Assembly (NCBI GenBank): GCA_041663205.1
Contig: JBAZQZ010000002.1
Span: forward strand, 50,780-114,779
DNA: 64,000 nucleotides
Source of the DNA: UM-FILTER-38-24 sp041663205
GTDB lineage: Bacteria; Patescibacteriota; Gracilibacteria; UBA1369; LOWO2-01-FULL-3
Direction of reading: 5' to 3'
Below are positions 15,501-24,383 of the stretch, one piece after another (positions within the stretch are counted from its first letter, which is position 1; each line of letters begins with the position of its first letter). The translations under genes were made by a program, and so were the position numbers. The notes under the pieces were generated by a model. The model was not told where the DNA came from and ran no database searches. It saw only the letters and a list, made by a program, of their open reading frames with translations.

Positions 15501-16700
15501 ATGTTCGACAAAATAGAAGACGCAATAAAGGCTATTAGAGGTGGCGGGTTTGTTGTCGTTCTTGACGACGAAGATCGTGAAAATGAAGGAGATCTTGTTA
15601 TTGCGGCGGAGAAAATCACGGCGGAGGCTGTTAATTTTATGATGAAAGACGGACGCGGGCTTATTTGCGTACCTGTTTCTCGTGAAATTGCGGACAGGTT
15701 GAATTTTTATCCGATGGTCGAGGAAAATAAGGAAATTCACAGATGTGATTTTACCGTCTCGGTTGATTTTAAACATGGTACGACAACCGGAATATCGGCT
15801 TCCGACAGGGCGAAAACTATTCTTGCGATTTCCGAGTTTTCTTCTTCGGCTGATGATTTTGTGAGACCCGGGCACGTATTTCCGCTGAGGGCTAAGGATG
15901 GAGGAGTGCTTGTCCGTGCCGGGCATACAGAGGCTTCGGTTGATTTGGCAAAACTTGCCGGGCTCTCCCCTGCCGCATCTATTTGCGAGATTACTCGCAA
16001 TGATGGCGAAATGATGAGACGTGATGAACTTGTTGAGTTCGCGAAAAAAAATAAATTCCCGATTGTTACGATAAAGGATTTGATTGCTTACAGGCATGCC
16101 ACAGAAAATCTTGTGACGTTTGTCGCGGAGGCTAATTTGCCGACGGAATTCGGTGATTTTTTGATGAAAATTTATGTCGATAAAATTCACGAAAAAGAAC
16201 ATATTGTCCTTATGAAGGGTAAAATCGACAATGAGAAAGGGGTACTTTTGAGGGTGCAAAGTGAGTGTGTGACCGGAGAAGTTTTTAAATCTTTAAAGTG
16301 TGATTGCGGTAATCAGCTCGAATATGCTTTGGAAAAAATATCCGAGGAAGGTGATGGCGTTGTTCTTTATATCAGACAAGAGGGGCGTGGGATCGGGCTT
16401 GTAAATAAGGTAAAAGCTTATGCGTTGCAGGAGCAGGGGTTTGATACCGTTACCGCGAATGAAAAGCTTGGACTTAAAGCCGATTTGCGTGATTACGGAA
16501 TCGGGGCTCAGATACTCGCGGATCTCGGGGTCAGAAATATCAGATTAATGACAAATAATCCCACGAAAGTCGTCGGGCTTGAGGCGTATGGAATTAAAAT
16601 TTCGGAAAGACTTCCTATTGAAGTGCCTATCAATGAAAAAAGCATAGCTTACATGAAAACAAAAAAAGATAAGATGGGGCATATTTTAAAACACGTTTAG
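15501..16700 (+). CDS. ribBA: Bifunctional DHBP synthase / GTP cyclohydrolase II
   Basis: A 399-residue enzyme supplying both precursors of riboflavin. The N-terminal half (about 1-200) is 3,4-dihydroxy-2-butanone-4-phosphate synthase, with DDEDRENEGDL and HTEASVDLAKLAG. The C-terminal half (about 205-399) is GTP cyclohydrolase II, with zinc-binding Cys in SECVTGE and LKCDCG, and RQEGRGIGL. Both active sites look complete. It lies 11 nt after tsf and 1 nt before ribD. No lumazine synthase or riboflavin synthase gene is visible in this window. Confidence 0.96.
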   Translation: MFDKIEDAIKAIRGGGFVVVLDDEDRENEGDLVIAAEKITAEAVNFMMKDGRGLICVPVSREIADRLNFYPMVEENKEIHRCDFTVSVDFKHGTTTGISASDRAKTILAISEFSSSADDFVRPGHVFPLRAKDGGVLVRAGHTEASVDLAKLAGLSPAASICEITRNDGEMMRRDELVEFAKKNKFPIVTIKDLIAYRHATENLVTFVAEANLPTEFGDFLMKIYVDKIHEKEHIVLMKGKIDNEKGVLLRVQSECVTGEVFKSLKCDCGNQLEYALEKISEEGDGVVLYIRQEGRGIGLVNKVKAYALQEQGFDTVTANEKLGLKADLRDYGIGAQILADLGVRNIRLMTNNPTKVVGLEAYGIKISERLPIEVPINEKSIAYMKTKKDKMGHILKHV

Positions 16701-16701
16701 T

Positions 16702-17841
16702 ATGGATCTAAAATTTATGGAAAGGGCTTATGAGCTTGCAAAAAACGGTATCGGATTTGTGTCTCCGAATCCTTGTGTCGGGGCTGTGATAGAAAAAGGC
16801 GGTGTTGTTGTCGTAGAGGGATGGCATAAAGTTTTCGGAGGCCCTCACGCTGAGGTAAACGCAATTGACGAATTGATGAAAAAATCTTTCGTAAGGAGTG
16901 TGGAAATTGATAAAACTCTTTTTCAGAATGCGACTCTTTATGCGACTCTTGAGCCATGTTGCTTTCACGGAAAAACGCCTGCGTGTACGGATCTTTTGAT
17001 TAAAGCCGGTTTTAAAAAAGTTTGTGTGGGAATGAAAGATCCGAATAAAAAAGTTAACGGGAAAGGAATTAAAATTTTAAAAAAACACGGGGTTGAAGTC
17101 GAAATTCTGGAAGATAAAAATTTAGTTGAAAAATTGAGAGAATTGAACCAGCCTTTTATTAAATTTGTAAAGTGCGGGATGCCTTACGTCACCTTGAAGG
17201 CCGGAATCAGTCTGGACGGAAAAATCGCTACCGCAAGCGGAGAATCGAAGTGGATTACTTCCGAAATTTCTCGAAATGATGCGAAGAAAATCAGGAGTGA
17301 ATGTGACTCTGTGATTGTCGGAGTGGGTACCGTAAAAAAAGATAATCCGGAGCTTGGTGTAACCGCAAAATATAAAAACAAGAAATTGCTTAGAGTTATT
17401 GTTGATCAAAATTTGTCCGCGCCGATTTGCAGTAAAGTTTTTAGAGATGAAAATGTTTTTGTCGCGTGCAGTGATTCGGCATCAAAAAAACGAAAAGAAG
17501 AATTCAAGAAAAACGGAATAAAATTTAAATCTTTCGGGAAGAAAGAAGTTCCGATAAAAAAACTTTTACAGTACCTCGGAGCGCATGGAATTTCGAGTGT
17601 TTTCGTGGAAGGTGGAAGCATTACTTTCAGTAAATTTCATGATGCTTTTTTGAAAGAAAAAAATGTGTTGGATAAAATTATTTTTTATATCGCTCCGAAA
17701 ATAATCGGGGGAAAAAATGCTTTGCCTGTTATTGGAGGAGATGGCATAGGTAAGCTAAAAAATGCTTGTGTCTTGAAAAAATTTGTTTCGGAAAAAAGCG
17801 GGGATGATGTAAAAGTTTCCGGTGTTTTGAATTTTTATTAG
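16702..17841 (+). CDS. ribD: Bifunctional riboflavin deaminase/reductase
   Basis: RibD carries out the deaminase and reductase steps after GTP cyclohydrolase II. The 379-residue protein has an N-terminal cytidine-deaminase-like domain with the zinc motif HAEVNAI and PCCFHGKTPACTDLLI. The C-terminal NADPH-dependent reductase begins near ISLDGKIATASGESKWITS. It starts 2 nt after the ribBA stop and is convergent with murJ, with a 4-nt overlap of the 3' ends. The pathway is incomplete here: ribE and ribH must lie elsewhere if riboflavin is made. Confidence 0.95.
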   Translation: MDLKFMERAYELAKNGIGFVSPNPCVGAVIEKGGVVVVEGWHKVFGGPHAEVNAIDELMKKSFVRSVEIDKTLFQNATLYATLEPCCFHGKTPACTDLLIKAGFKKVCVGMKDPNKKVNGKGIKILKKHGVEVEILEDKNLVEKLRELNQPFIKFVKCGMPYVTLKAGISLDGKIATASGESKWITSEISRNDAKKIRSECDSVIVGVGTVKKDNPELGVTAKYKNKKLLRVIVDQNLSAPICSKVFRDENVFVACSDSASKKRKEEFKKNGIKFKSFGKKEVPIKKLLQYLGAHGISSVFVEGGSITFSKFHDAFLKEKNVLDKIIFYIAPKIIGGKNALPVIGGDGIGKLKNACVLKKFVSEKSGDDVKVSGVLNFY

Positions 17842-19364
17842 ATAGTTTTTTTTGTGAATTTTCGGGTGATAAGTTTCAGTCCCGAAAGTTCTTTCGATTT
17901 CAGTATTATCGCTGTCAAGAAAAATACCGCGATTGCCAAAAATATTCTTAATAATGTTGGAATGTTTTGAGTGTAAATTATCGTGAAAATCATTGTCGTA
18001 TTTGCAAAAATCATTTTTACCAAACTTTTTAAAAATTCTTTTGTGTCGAATCCTTTCATGTATTTCGCAATAAATATTGATTGTAAAATGACCAACAAAA
18101 TGAATCCGATACTGTAACTTATAGAAAGCCATTCAATGCCTTTTGCCGGGGCGATCAGGGCTGTCATAAGCGCTATTACCGTAAAGCACAAGACTGTTGT
18201 GATCATCGGAATTTTCCAATTTTTGAATGCGTAAAAACCTCTTGCGAGAATCTGTGTCAAACTTTCGAAGGGGATGGAAATGGCTATCATTACCAATAAA
18301 AGCGATGTCAGTTTTGTGGAAGTTTCGTCGAACGCTCCCCCGCTCAAAATGAGTTCAACGATTTGTTTTGACATTAGAAGTGTTCCTATCATTGCCGGAA
18401 TTGTATAGAACAAGATGTTTTGTATGGTTTTTTGCATGCCTTCCGTGTACGATTTCTGGTCATTATTGCTGACCGCTGTTGTGAGATATGGAAAAACCGC
18501 TGTGGCAAAGGATATTCCGATTAGCGCTGTCGTGAAACTTTGTATATTTCTTGCAAAATTGAATGCCGCGAGGCCACCTGTCATCATTCTCATCCCCACC
18601 ACCGCGAAAACGTAAAGATTTATTTGCCACATTATCAAACTTAATGTCCTCGGAATCATTAACTTTATTATTTTTTTGAATTCTTCCTGTTTTAAATCAA
18701 TTGTAGGCGAATATCTGTATTTTGTTTTTACTGAGTCGATTATGCGCACCAGGCAATGCAAAACCGCTCCCACGAGAACCCCTATTGCGGCGGAATATAT
18801 GCCGAATTTTTCGTTCAAAAGCAATATGCCGGAGATTATTCCGATGTTGTAAAGAATCGGAGAAATCGAATATGCGGTGAAGTGTTTGTAGCTCATCAGG
18901 ATGTTTCCAAGAATGTTGCTGACAGCGAAAATCATTGCCGAAGGAAGCATAAATCTGGTCATTTTAGCTATTTCAAGCCTGATTTCGGGCGACAGATTCG
19001 GGAACAAAAAGTTTATAAGTGGATTTATAAATATAAATGCAAGAAGTGCAAGAATAAAAATTATTCCGGTTATTGCATTCATCATCGTGTTTGCGAGCTT
19101 CATTGAATCTTCTTCGTTTTTGGCCAAACAATCGGAAAAAACAGGCATAAATGCGGCAGTCAAGGCTCCTGCCACAAATAGATTGAAAATCATATCCGGG
19201 ATCAAAAAAGAGGCGTTGTAGATGTCGGTCGAGGTCGATGTTCCGAAGTGAAGGGCTATGATTTTGTCTCTTGCAAGCCCTATAAAATTGCTCAGAAGTG
19301 TTGTAACTGTGACTATTGCCGTTGCCACTCCCATTTTCACGGGTCGGAATATATTTTTTTGCAT
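17838..19364 (-). CDS. murJ: Lipid II flippase MurJ
   Basis: A 508-residue polytopic membrane protein of the MurJ/MviN family, with 12-14 hydrophobic segments. Typical parts include LSNFIGLARDKIIALHFG near the N-terminus and the LLSRVFYA-like segment, here LARGFYAFKNWKIP. MurJ moves lipid II across the cytoplasmic membrane for peptidoglycan synthesis. The gene is alone on the minus strand. Its upstream region is shared with the divergent HEAT-repeat membrane protein gene. Confidence 0.93.
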   Translation of the reverse strand: MQKNIFRPVKMGVATAIVTVTTLLSNFIGLARDKIIALHFGTSTSTDIYNASFLIPDMIFNLFVAGALTAAFMPVFSDCLAKNEEDSMKLANTMMNAITGIIFILALLAFIFINPLINFLFPNLSPEIRLEIAKMTRFMLPSAMIFAVSNILGNILMSYKHFTAYSISPILYNIGIISGILLLNEKFGIYSAAIGVLVGAVLHCLVRIIDSVKTKYRYSPTIDLKQEEFKKIIKLMIPRTLSLIMWQINLYVFAVVGMRMMTGGLAAFNFARNIQSFTTALIGISFATAVFPYLTTAVSNNDQKSYTEGMQKTIQNILFYTIPAMIGTLLMSKQIVELILSGGAFDETSTKLTSLLLVMIAISIPFESLTQILARGFYAFKNWKIPMITTVLCFTVIALMTALIAPAKGIEWLSISYSIGFILLVILQSIFIAKYMKGFDTKEFLKSLVKMIFANTTMIFTIIYTQNIPTLLRIFLAIAVFFLTAIILKSKELSGLKLITRKFTKKTI

Positions 19365-19408
19365 GGCGGTATTTTACCATTTTTCCCGTTTTTTATGCCC
19401 TTAAATGG

Positions 19409-19437
19409 TTGATAATTAGCCTAAAATATGGTAGAAT
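19409..19437 (+). promoter_or_regulatory. Promoter of the HEAT membrane protein/STAS/SpoIIE operon
   Basis: TTGATA (19409-19414) and TAGAAT (19432-19437) are 17 nt apart, with TG one base before the -10 box. Predicted transcription starts about 17 nt before the ATG at 19461, leaving a short A-rich leader without a Shine-Dalgarno sequence. Confidence 0.65.
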
Positions 19438-19460
19438 GTAACATAAAATAAAAACAAAAA

Positions 19461-21689
19461 ATGTTCAGAAGTCTTGGGCAGATATCGGTTATCAATAAGG
19501 TTTTGAATATAAACGACAGACAGTCGTTAAAAATTTTCTTGTTTTGGCTTCTCAGGTCAATTTACAGAGTTGGCTTCGTGGTGGGCTGGACGGCCACTAT
19601 GGCGATGTTTGTTGCTAAATACGGAATCAAGGCGCTCCCCTATCTTTTTATTTTAAATGGAATTTTTACTATTATCGGAAGTGTTTTGTATTCTGCCGTG
19701 ATACACAGAATCAAAAAGAATTTGTGTTTGGTTTTGACGATATTCGCTTCGATGGGGACACTTTTTTTGGCTTACTGGTTCAGGCAAAGCGCATTTTTGT
19801 TTTTTGCGTTTTTGATCACGGCTGTTTCGGTTTTTTTGAGTCAATTCAGAATAGTGCTAAATTCTCTCATTGAAGATTATTTTAATCCTTTGGAAAGTGA
19901 AAAAGTTTTCCCAATTCTCGAATCTTCGGAGACTGTCGGGGGGCTTATTGCAGGTATTGTGATCACTTTCTGCGCTTCGTTTATAAAAACATCGGTGGCG
20001 TTTCTGTATTTTTGGGCGGCGCTTCTTATTCTCATTGTGCCGATAATTATGATTGCGTCCGTTGTTTTGACTCCGCCCGAAATACATCTTTCTCACGGAA
20101 AGGAAAAAGAAAATCCCGATATTATCTCGAAATTAAAAACCATTTTTAAAGAAAACAAGTATTTTTCTTTCATCAAAGGTCTTTCTTTGGTTGTGTTTTT
20201 GCAATGGGTTCTTTTTAATCTCGTTGAATTTCAATACACAAAAGCTGTTTATCAAACTGCGTCACACGTGATTCTCGAGGCCGGTAGCGGTTTTGAGCAT
20301 GCATTTTTCCATGATTTGGGAGTTTTGTTTATAATTTTCAGTGCGTCGGCGCTTATAATCCAGCTTATTATCGGAAGCAGACTTGTTTATTCCTTGGGGG
20401 TTTTTGGAAGCATGTTGATTCATCCGATTCTTACAATTTTGAGTCTTTTCGGACTTTTATTTTCTTTCAATTTTACGACCGCGGTTTTGGCAAGGAATAA
20501 TTTTACACTTACAGGCGTGCTTTACGCGAGCTCACTCGAGAGTTCGTATTACGCAATAAGGGAAAATGTCAGACCTTATTTGAGGGAATTTCTGGATGGA
20601 ATTTTACGTCCTGTCGGTGCGATTTTCGGAACATTTTTCCTGATATTTCTTCAGTATTTTTTTACAGGTAAAACACTGATTTTTTATACGAACATCGTGA
20701 TTTTTGTTTTTGCCGCCGTTATGTTTTTCGTGATTTACAGGCAACAAAAACTCTATACCCAGGTGGCTTCTTCTCAATTCGACTCCGAGCACGAAAAGGA
20801 AAAAATTGACGCGGTTGATGTTCTTGCGCAAAAAGGGCATGACGGGAATATTGAATTTCTTGTTTCAAGATTGAATGACGCGCACGAGTCCGCCGAAATG
20901 AAAAAGAAAATTATTTTCGCGCTTGGCGAACTCCAAAATATTCAAACTGTTCCGGAGCTTATAAAATGTTTTGAAAATAAATCCAAAATTGTTCAGGAAG
21001 CTGCCGTAGATGCGCTTGCCATGTTTAGAGATACTGAAGATTTCACGGTTAATGTTGTCATGGAATATGAGCTTATTTCAGCGCTTGAGAATTTTTACAA
21101 GTCCGAGAAAGACAGTTATTTGAGGCTTAAAATCATCAATCTTCTTTCCCGCCACAGTAACGTTGAAGCTGCTGATTTTTTGCTGAAAATTCTTAAAACT
21201 TCGAAGGGTGATTTTAAGGCCGGCGTTATTTATTCGCTTGGAAATATCAGAGACAGCGCTATTTGTAAATTCATTATGCCTTACCTGAAATCCGCTGATG
21301 CAGCGCAAAAAATTTCCGCGGCGATCGCGGTCGGACGATTCAGAGAATTTTATGATGAGGCAAAATATATTATCGATACTTTTCTGCATTCTCCGAAAAA
21401 TTCGGAAATTGCGCTGGGAATTTATGCCGTCGGAGAATTAAAAATCAGAAGCAGGAAGAAATTTTGTCTAATGTATCTTGATTCCAAAAATTTGGAGTTG
21501 CGTGCGCAAGCCGCTATAGCATTGGCAAAACTCGGGGAGGATGTCTCAATTCCCGCGCTTGTTGACATTTTAAAATCGGGAAAAAGCGAGGTTAAGGAAA
21601 TGGTCGGAAGAAATTTGCAAAATGTCGACGTGCGAATTTACAAGAATATTGATAAAATCATGACGCACATAAAATTTAACAAAAAATAA
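19461..21689 (+). CDS. Transporter-like membrane protein with C-terminal HEAT repeats
   Basis: A 742-residue protein. Residues about 20-430 contain around 10-12 hydrophobic segments in an MFS or nucleotide-transporter-like layout. Residues about 440-730 are soluble helical repeats of the HEAT type, for example KKIIFALGELQNIQTVPELI and RAQAAIALAKLGEDVSIPAL. Proteins with a TLC/MFS-like part fused to HEAT repeats occur in Chlamydiae and some other phyla, but their role is not settled. It heads an operon with a STAS protein (next ATG 2 nt after the stop) and a SpoIIE-type phosphatase, so it may be a membrane sensor feeding a partner switch. Transport activity is not shown by any motif I can name. 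Confidence 0.75.
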   Translation: MFRSLGQISVINKVLNINDRQSLKIFLFWLLRSIYRVGFVVGWTATMAMFVAKYGIKALPYLFILNGIFTIIGSVLYSAVIHRIKKNLCLVLTIFASMGTLFLAYWFRQSAFLFFAFLITAVSVFLSQFRIVLNSLIEDYFNPLESEKVFPILESSETVGGLIAGIVITFCASFIKTSVAFLYFWAALLILIVPIIMIASVVLTPPEIHLSHGKEKENPDIISKLKTIFKENKYFSFIKGLSLVVFLQWVLFNLVEFQYTKAVYQTASHVILEAGSGFEHAFFHDLGVLFIIFSASALIIQLIIGSRLVYSLGVFGSMLIHPILTILSLFGLLFSFNFTTAVLARNNFTLTGVLYASSLESSYYAIRENVRPYLREFLDGILRPVGAIFGTFFLIFLQYFFTGKTLIFYTNIVIFVFAAVMFFVIYRQQKLYTQVASSQFDSEHEKEKIDAVDVLAQKGHDGNIEFLVSRLNDAHESAEMKKKIIFALGELQNIQTVPELIKCFENKSKIVQEAAVDALAMFRDTEDFTVNVVMEYELISALENFYKSEKDSYLRLKIINLLSRHSNVEAADFLLKILKTSKGDFKAGVIYSLGNIRDSAICKFIMPYLKSADAAQKISAAIAVGRFREFYDEAKYIIDTFLHSPKNSEIALGIYAVGELKIRSRKKFCLMYLDSKNLELRAQAAIALAKLGEDVSIPALVDILKSGKSEVKEMVGRNLQNVDVRIYKNIDKIMTHIKFNKK

Positions 21690-21690
21690 T

Positions 21691-22044
21691 ATGCAAAAAC
21701 ATTTATCATTGACCGTTGAAAAACTCGGGGAAACGGGAGATATGCTCGTAAAATTTGCCGGTGAATTCGATAAAGCCGGGCATGATGAAATTCGAGAGGA
21801 GCTCGGAAAAGTCGTGAATGATTTTAAAGGCGCGACTCTTGTTTTCGATCTTGGTGAACTTAAATTTATCAACAGCGAAGGTATCGGATATTTCACGGAA
21901 ATTCATACGCATCTTGTCACGGCCGGAAAAAAACTTGTTTTGATTGCGCCAAATGCGCATGTGGCTGATGTTTTTAACGCAATCGGAATCATGGAAATTA
22001 TCCCTGTGTTTAATACGTTGAATGATTATATAAATAAAAAATAA
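21691..22044 (+). CDS. STAS-domain anti-sigma factor antagonist
   Basis: A 117-residue single-domain STAS protein of the RsbV/SpoIIAA type. The phospho-acceptor region is KFINSEGIGYF, with Ser after Asn as in RsbV. It probably binds an RsbW-like kinase when dephosphorylated; the phosphatase gene follows directly, with its ATG overlapping the stop (TAATG). It differs from the STAS protein at 12397 in lacking the Pro/Ala tail. The two may compete for the single RsbW-like kinase in the window. Confidence 0.9.
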   Translation: MQKHLSLTVEKLGETGDMLVKFAGEFDKAGHDEIREELGKVVNDFKGATLVFDLGELKFINSEGIGYFTEIHTHLVTAGKKLVLIAPNAHVADVFNAIGIMEIIPVFNTLNDYINKK

Positions 22045-23189
22045 TGAAGTTTATTGATAAGAGCATAATTAGAAAATTTATTTTGAACCTTGCTGTTTTG
22101 GGTGTTTCGGTTGGTGTTATTATCGGGTATTTTTCTTATTTTAAAGCGCAGGAAACTGTTTCGTTGAATTCTGTTTTTGTCGGAGCGTTTGTTGTTTTTA
22201 TTCTTGTCGGGGTAATTGTTTATTTCAATTTTTCGCGACCGCTCAAGACTGTTCTTTTTCAAGTTCAGGCTTTGCTTACGGGAAAACCTTATAAGAAAAT
22301 TTATACTGACAGAATCGATGAAATCGGTGTTTTGGCGTATTTCTTCAATCAGGTCACCAAGGGATTTAAAGAAGTCAGCAGTGATTTAAAAGATCGCGAA
22401 AGGATGGTTGACGAGCTGGATGTCGCGGCGAAACTTCAGAGAGATATTTTGCCTTTGGAAAGCCCTTTTGTCGATGGATTGCAGGTTGTTGTGAAAAACA
22501 AACCTGCCACAGAGGTCGGCGGGGATAATTTTGATATTTATACAGCGAAAGATAAAACTTATATTTATCTTGGAGATGTCACGGGGCACGGTGTTGCGGC
22601 CGGATTGATGATGACGATGGTAAATTCGCTTGTCACGGTTTTTGCGGATCTTTGCAACAGCGCTTATGAAATCATGGTGTACGTAAATAGGTACATTAAA
22701 AAACATGTCAAGAAAGCCATGTTTATGACTATGGTTATGCTTTGCTTCGACAATAAAACGAAGAAATTGACGTTTGTCGGTGCGGGGCATGAGCATATTT
22801 TGATTTACAGGCATGCGACAGGCGTCGTGGAAGCCATTTTGTCCGGAGGTATTGCGCTTGGAATGGTTCCCGACAATTCAAAAGTCATCAAGGAACGTGA
22901 AATTATTCTTGAAGACGGTGATTATGTTGTGCTATACAGTGATGGAATTACCGAGGCCAGAAGCCCTACTGAAGAATTGTACGGGCTTGAAAGGCTAAAG
23001 GGTGCGGTGAAAGAGTATGCGAGCCAGTATTCGGCCGAGGGGGTGAATTATCACATCGCCAAAGATGTGACTGCGTTTATGGGAAATCACAAGCAGGATG
23101 ACGATATGACATTGATTGTAATGAAACGTGATTCGAAGAATACCGCCGCTGAAGCCGTAAAAGATGCCAGCACCACTTGGGCGGGCTAA
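22044..23189 (+). CDS. SpoIIE/RsbU-type PP2C phosphatase with membrane anchor and HAMP-like linker
   Basis: A 381-residue protein. Two membrane helices (about 8-30 and 43-65) are followed by a HAMP-like linker (about 66-120). The C-terminal PP2C domain (about 140-365) has EVGGDNFD, GDVTGHGVAAG and LYSDGITEA, carrying the metal-binding Asp residues. Enzymes of this kind remove phosphate from STAS proteins and so trigger partner switching. The two helices have very little extracytoplasmic sequence between them, so the signal may come from the HEAT-repeat membrane protein of the same operon. The C-terminus ends in a short Ala/Thr-rich tail. Confidence 0.92.
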   Translation: MKFIDKSIIRKFILNLAVLGVSVGVIIGYFSYFKAQETVSLNSVFVGAFVVFILVGVIVYFNFSRPLKTVLFQVQALLTGKPYKKIYTDRIDEIGVLAYFFNQVTKGFKEVSSDLKDRERMVDELDVAAKLQRDILPLESPFVDGLQVVVKNKPATEVGGDNFDIYTAKDKTYIYLGDVTGHGVAAGLMMTMVNSLVTVFADLCNSAYEIMVYVNRYIKKHVKKAMFMTMVMLCFDNKTKKLTFVGAGHEHILIYRHATGVVEAILSGGIALGMVPDNSKVIKEREIILEDGDYVVLYSDGITEARSPTEELYGLERLKGAVKEYASQYSAEGVNYHIAKDVTAFMGNHKQDDDMTLIVMKRDSKNTAAEAVKDASTTWAG

Positions 23190-23199
23190 AAAAATATTT

Positions 23200-24285
23200 A
23201 TGAAAGAATATAGAACCAGCGATTTTGATTATGTTTTGCCAAAAAGTTTTATTGCGCAAAATCCGGTAACGCCGAGAGATAGCAGTAAAATGCTTGTTTA
23301 CGATACGGCGAACGACAAGATTTATCATAAACATTTCCGTGATGTTGTTGAGTATTTGAGGGCCGGAGATACTCTTGTTGTGAACAGGTCGAAGGTTATT
23401 CCCGCGAGAATTCTTTTTGGGGGAAATTTCGGAAAACCACAGAAGGAAGTATTTTTGCTTAAAGAAAATTCTGAAAATATTTTTAATGTTTTGGTGAAAC
23501 CCGGAAGACTTTTTCTGGAAGGGAAAATTTTTATCATTGCTCCTGATTTGCATGGAGAAGTTTTGGAAATTTTGGAAGACGGAACAAGGAATGTGAAATT
23601 TTGGAATCCCATGTCGGAGGATGGATTTTCGACTGAGGTCTCAAATGCTACGGTTCACGAACTGCTTGAGAAGTATGGGCGTGCTCCCCTACCGCCTTAC
23701 ATAAAAAAAAGCACTGCGGATTTTTCGCAGTATCAAACGGTTTATGCAAAAGAAAAAGGAAGTGTCGCGGCTCCGACTGCGGGTCTTCATTTTACTCCCG
23801 CGCTTATTTCGAAAATTCGTGGCGTTGGTGTGAATATGCAGGAAGTTTTGCTCCATGTCGGTAGAGGTACTTTTTTGCCTGTGTCTACGGAAAAATTGAC
23901 CGAACACAAAATGCACAGCGAGTTTTATGTTTTTTCGAGGGAGAATGCGGAAGCGTTGAATAAGGCGAAAACGGCTAGTGGTAGAATTATCGCGGTCGGG
24001 ACGACTTCCGTGAGAGTTCTTGAATCCGTTTACGACAATGGATTTGAACCGAAGAGTGGTGAAACTGATATTTTTATTTATCCGGGAAAGCATAAATGGA
24101 ATGTAGTTGATGCTCTTATCACGAATTTTCATTTACCGAAGAGTACTTTGATTATGCTTGTCGCGTCTTTTCTTGAGCACAAAGGCGTGAAAGACCCCGT
24201 CGCGAAGATTTTGTCTTTATACGAGGTCGCAAAGGAAAATAATTACAGGTTTTTCAGTTTTGGGGATGCGATGATGATAATTTAG
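23200..24285 (+). CDS. queA: S-adenosylmethionine:tRNA ribosyltransferase-isomerase
   Basis: QueA adds the epoxycyclopentanediol group to 7-aminomethyl-7-deazaguanine in tRNA, the next-to-last step of queuosine formation. The 361-residue protein begins YRTSDFDYVLP and contains GRAPLPPYIK, AAPTAGLHFT and HVGRGTFLPV, all family-typical. The frame is open further upstream, but that part overlaps the phosphatase gene; ATG 23200 gives the standard N-terminus. It lies 10 nt after the phosphatase gene. The PTPS-family enzyme at 2048 could in principle also feed queuosine. Confidence 0.95.
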   Translation: MKEYRTSDFDYVLPKSFIAQNPVTPRDSSKMLVYDTANDKIYHKHFRDVVEYLRAGDTLVVNRSKVIPARILFGGNFGKPQKEVFLLKENSENIFNVLVKPGRLFLEGKIFIIAPDLHGEVLEILEDGTRNVKFWNPMSEDGFSTEVSNATVHELLEKYGRAPLPPYIKKSTADFSQYQTVYAKEKGSVAAPTAGLHFTPALISKIRGVGVNMQEVLLHVGRGTFLPVSTEKLTEHKMHSEFYVFSRENAEALNKAKTASGRIIAVGTTSVRVLESVYDNGFEPKSGETDIFIYPGKHKWNVVDALITNFHLPKSTLIMLVASFLEHKGVKDPVAKILSLYEVAKENNYRFFSFGDAMMII

Positions 24286-24330
24286 GATGATTTTATCGCT
24301 TGACGTATTTTGTGCTTATGGTGGGCTTCA

Positions 24331-24359
24331 TTGAAGGAAAGGTGGTTTTGGTGTAAAAT
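24331..24359 (+). promoter_or_regulatory. Promoter of the Ig/FN3 protein gene
   Basis: TTGAAG (24331-24336) and TAAAAT (24354-24359) are 17 nt apart, about 24 nt before the ATG at 24384. Confidence 0.5.
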
Positions 24360-24383
24360 ATATAGATTTAGTAATGAGATTAA

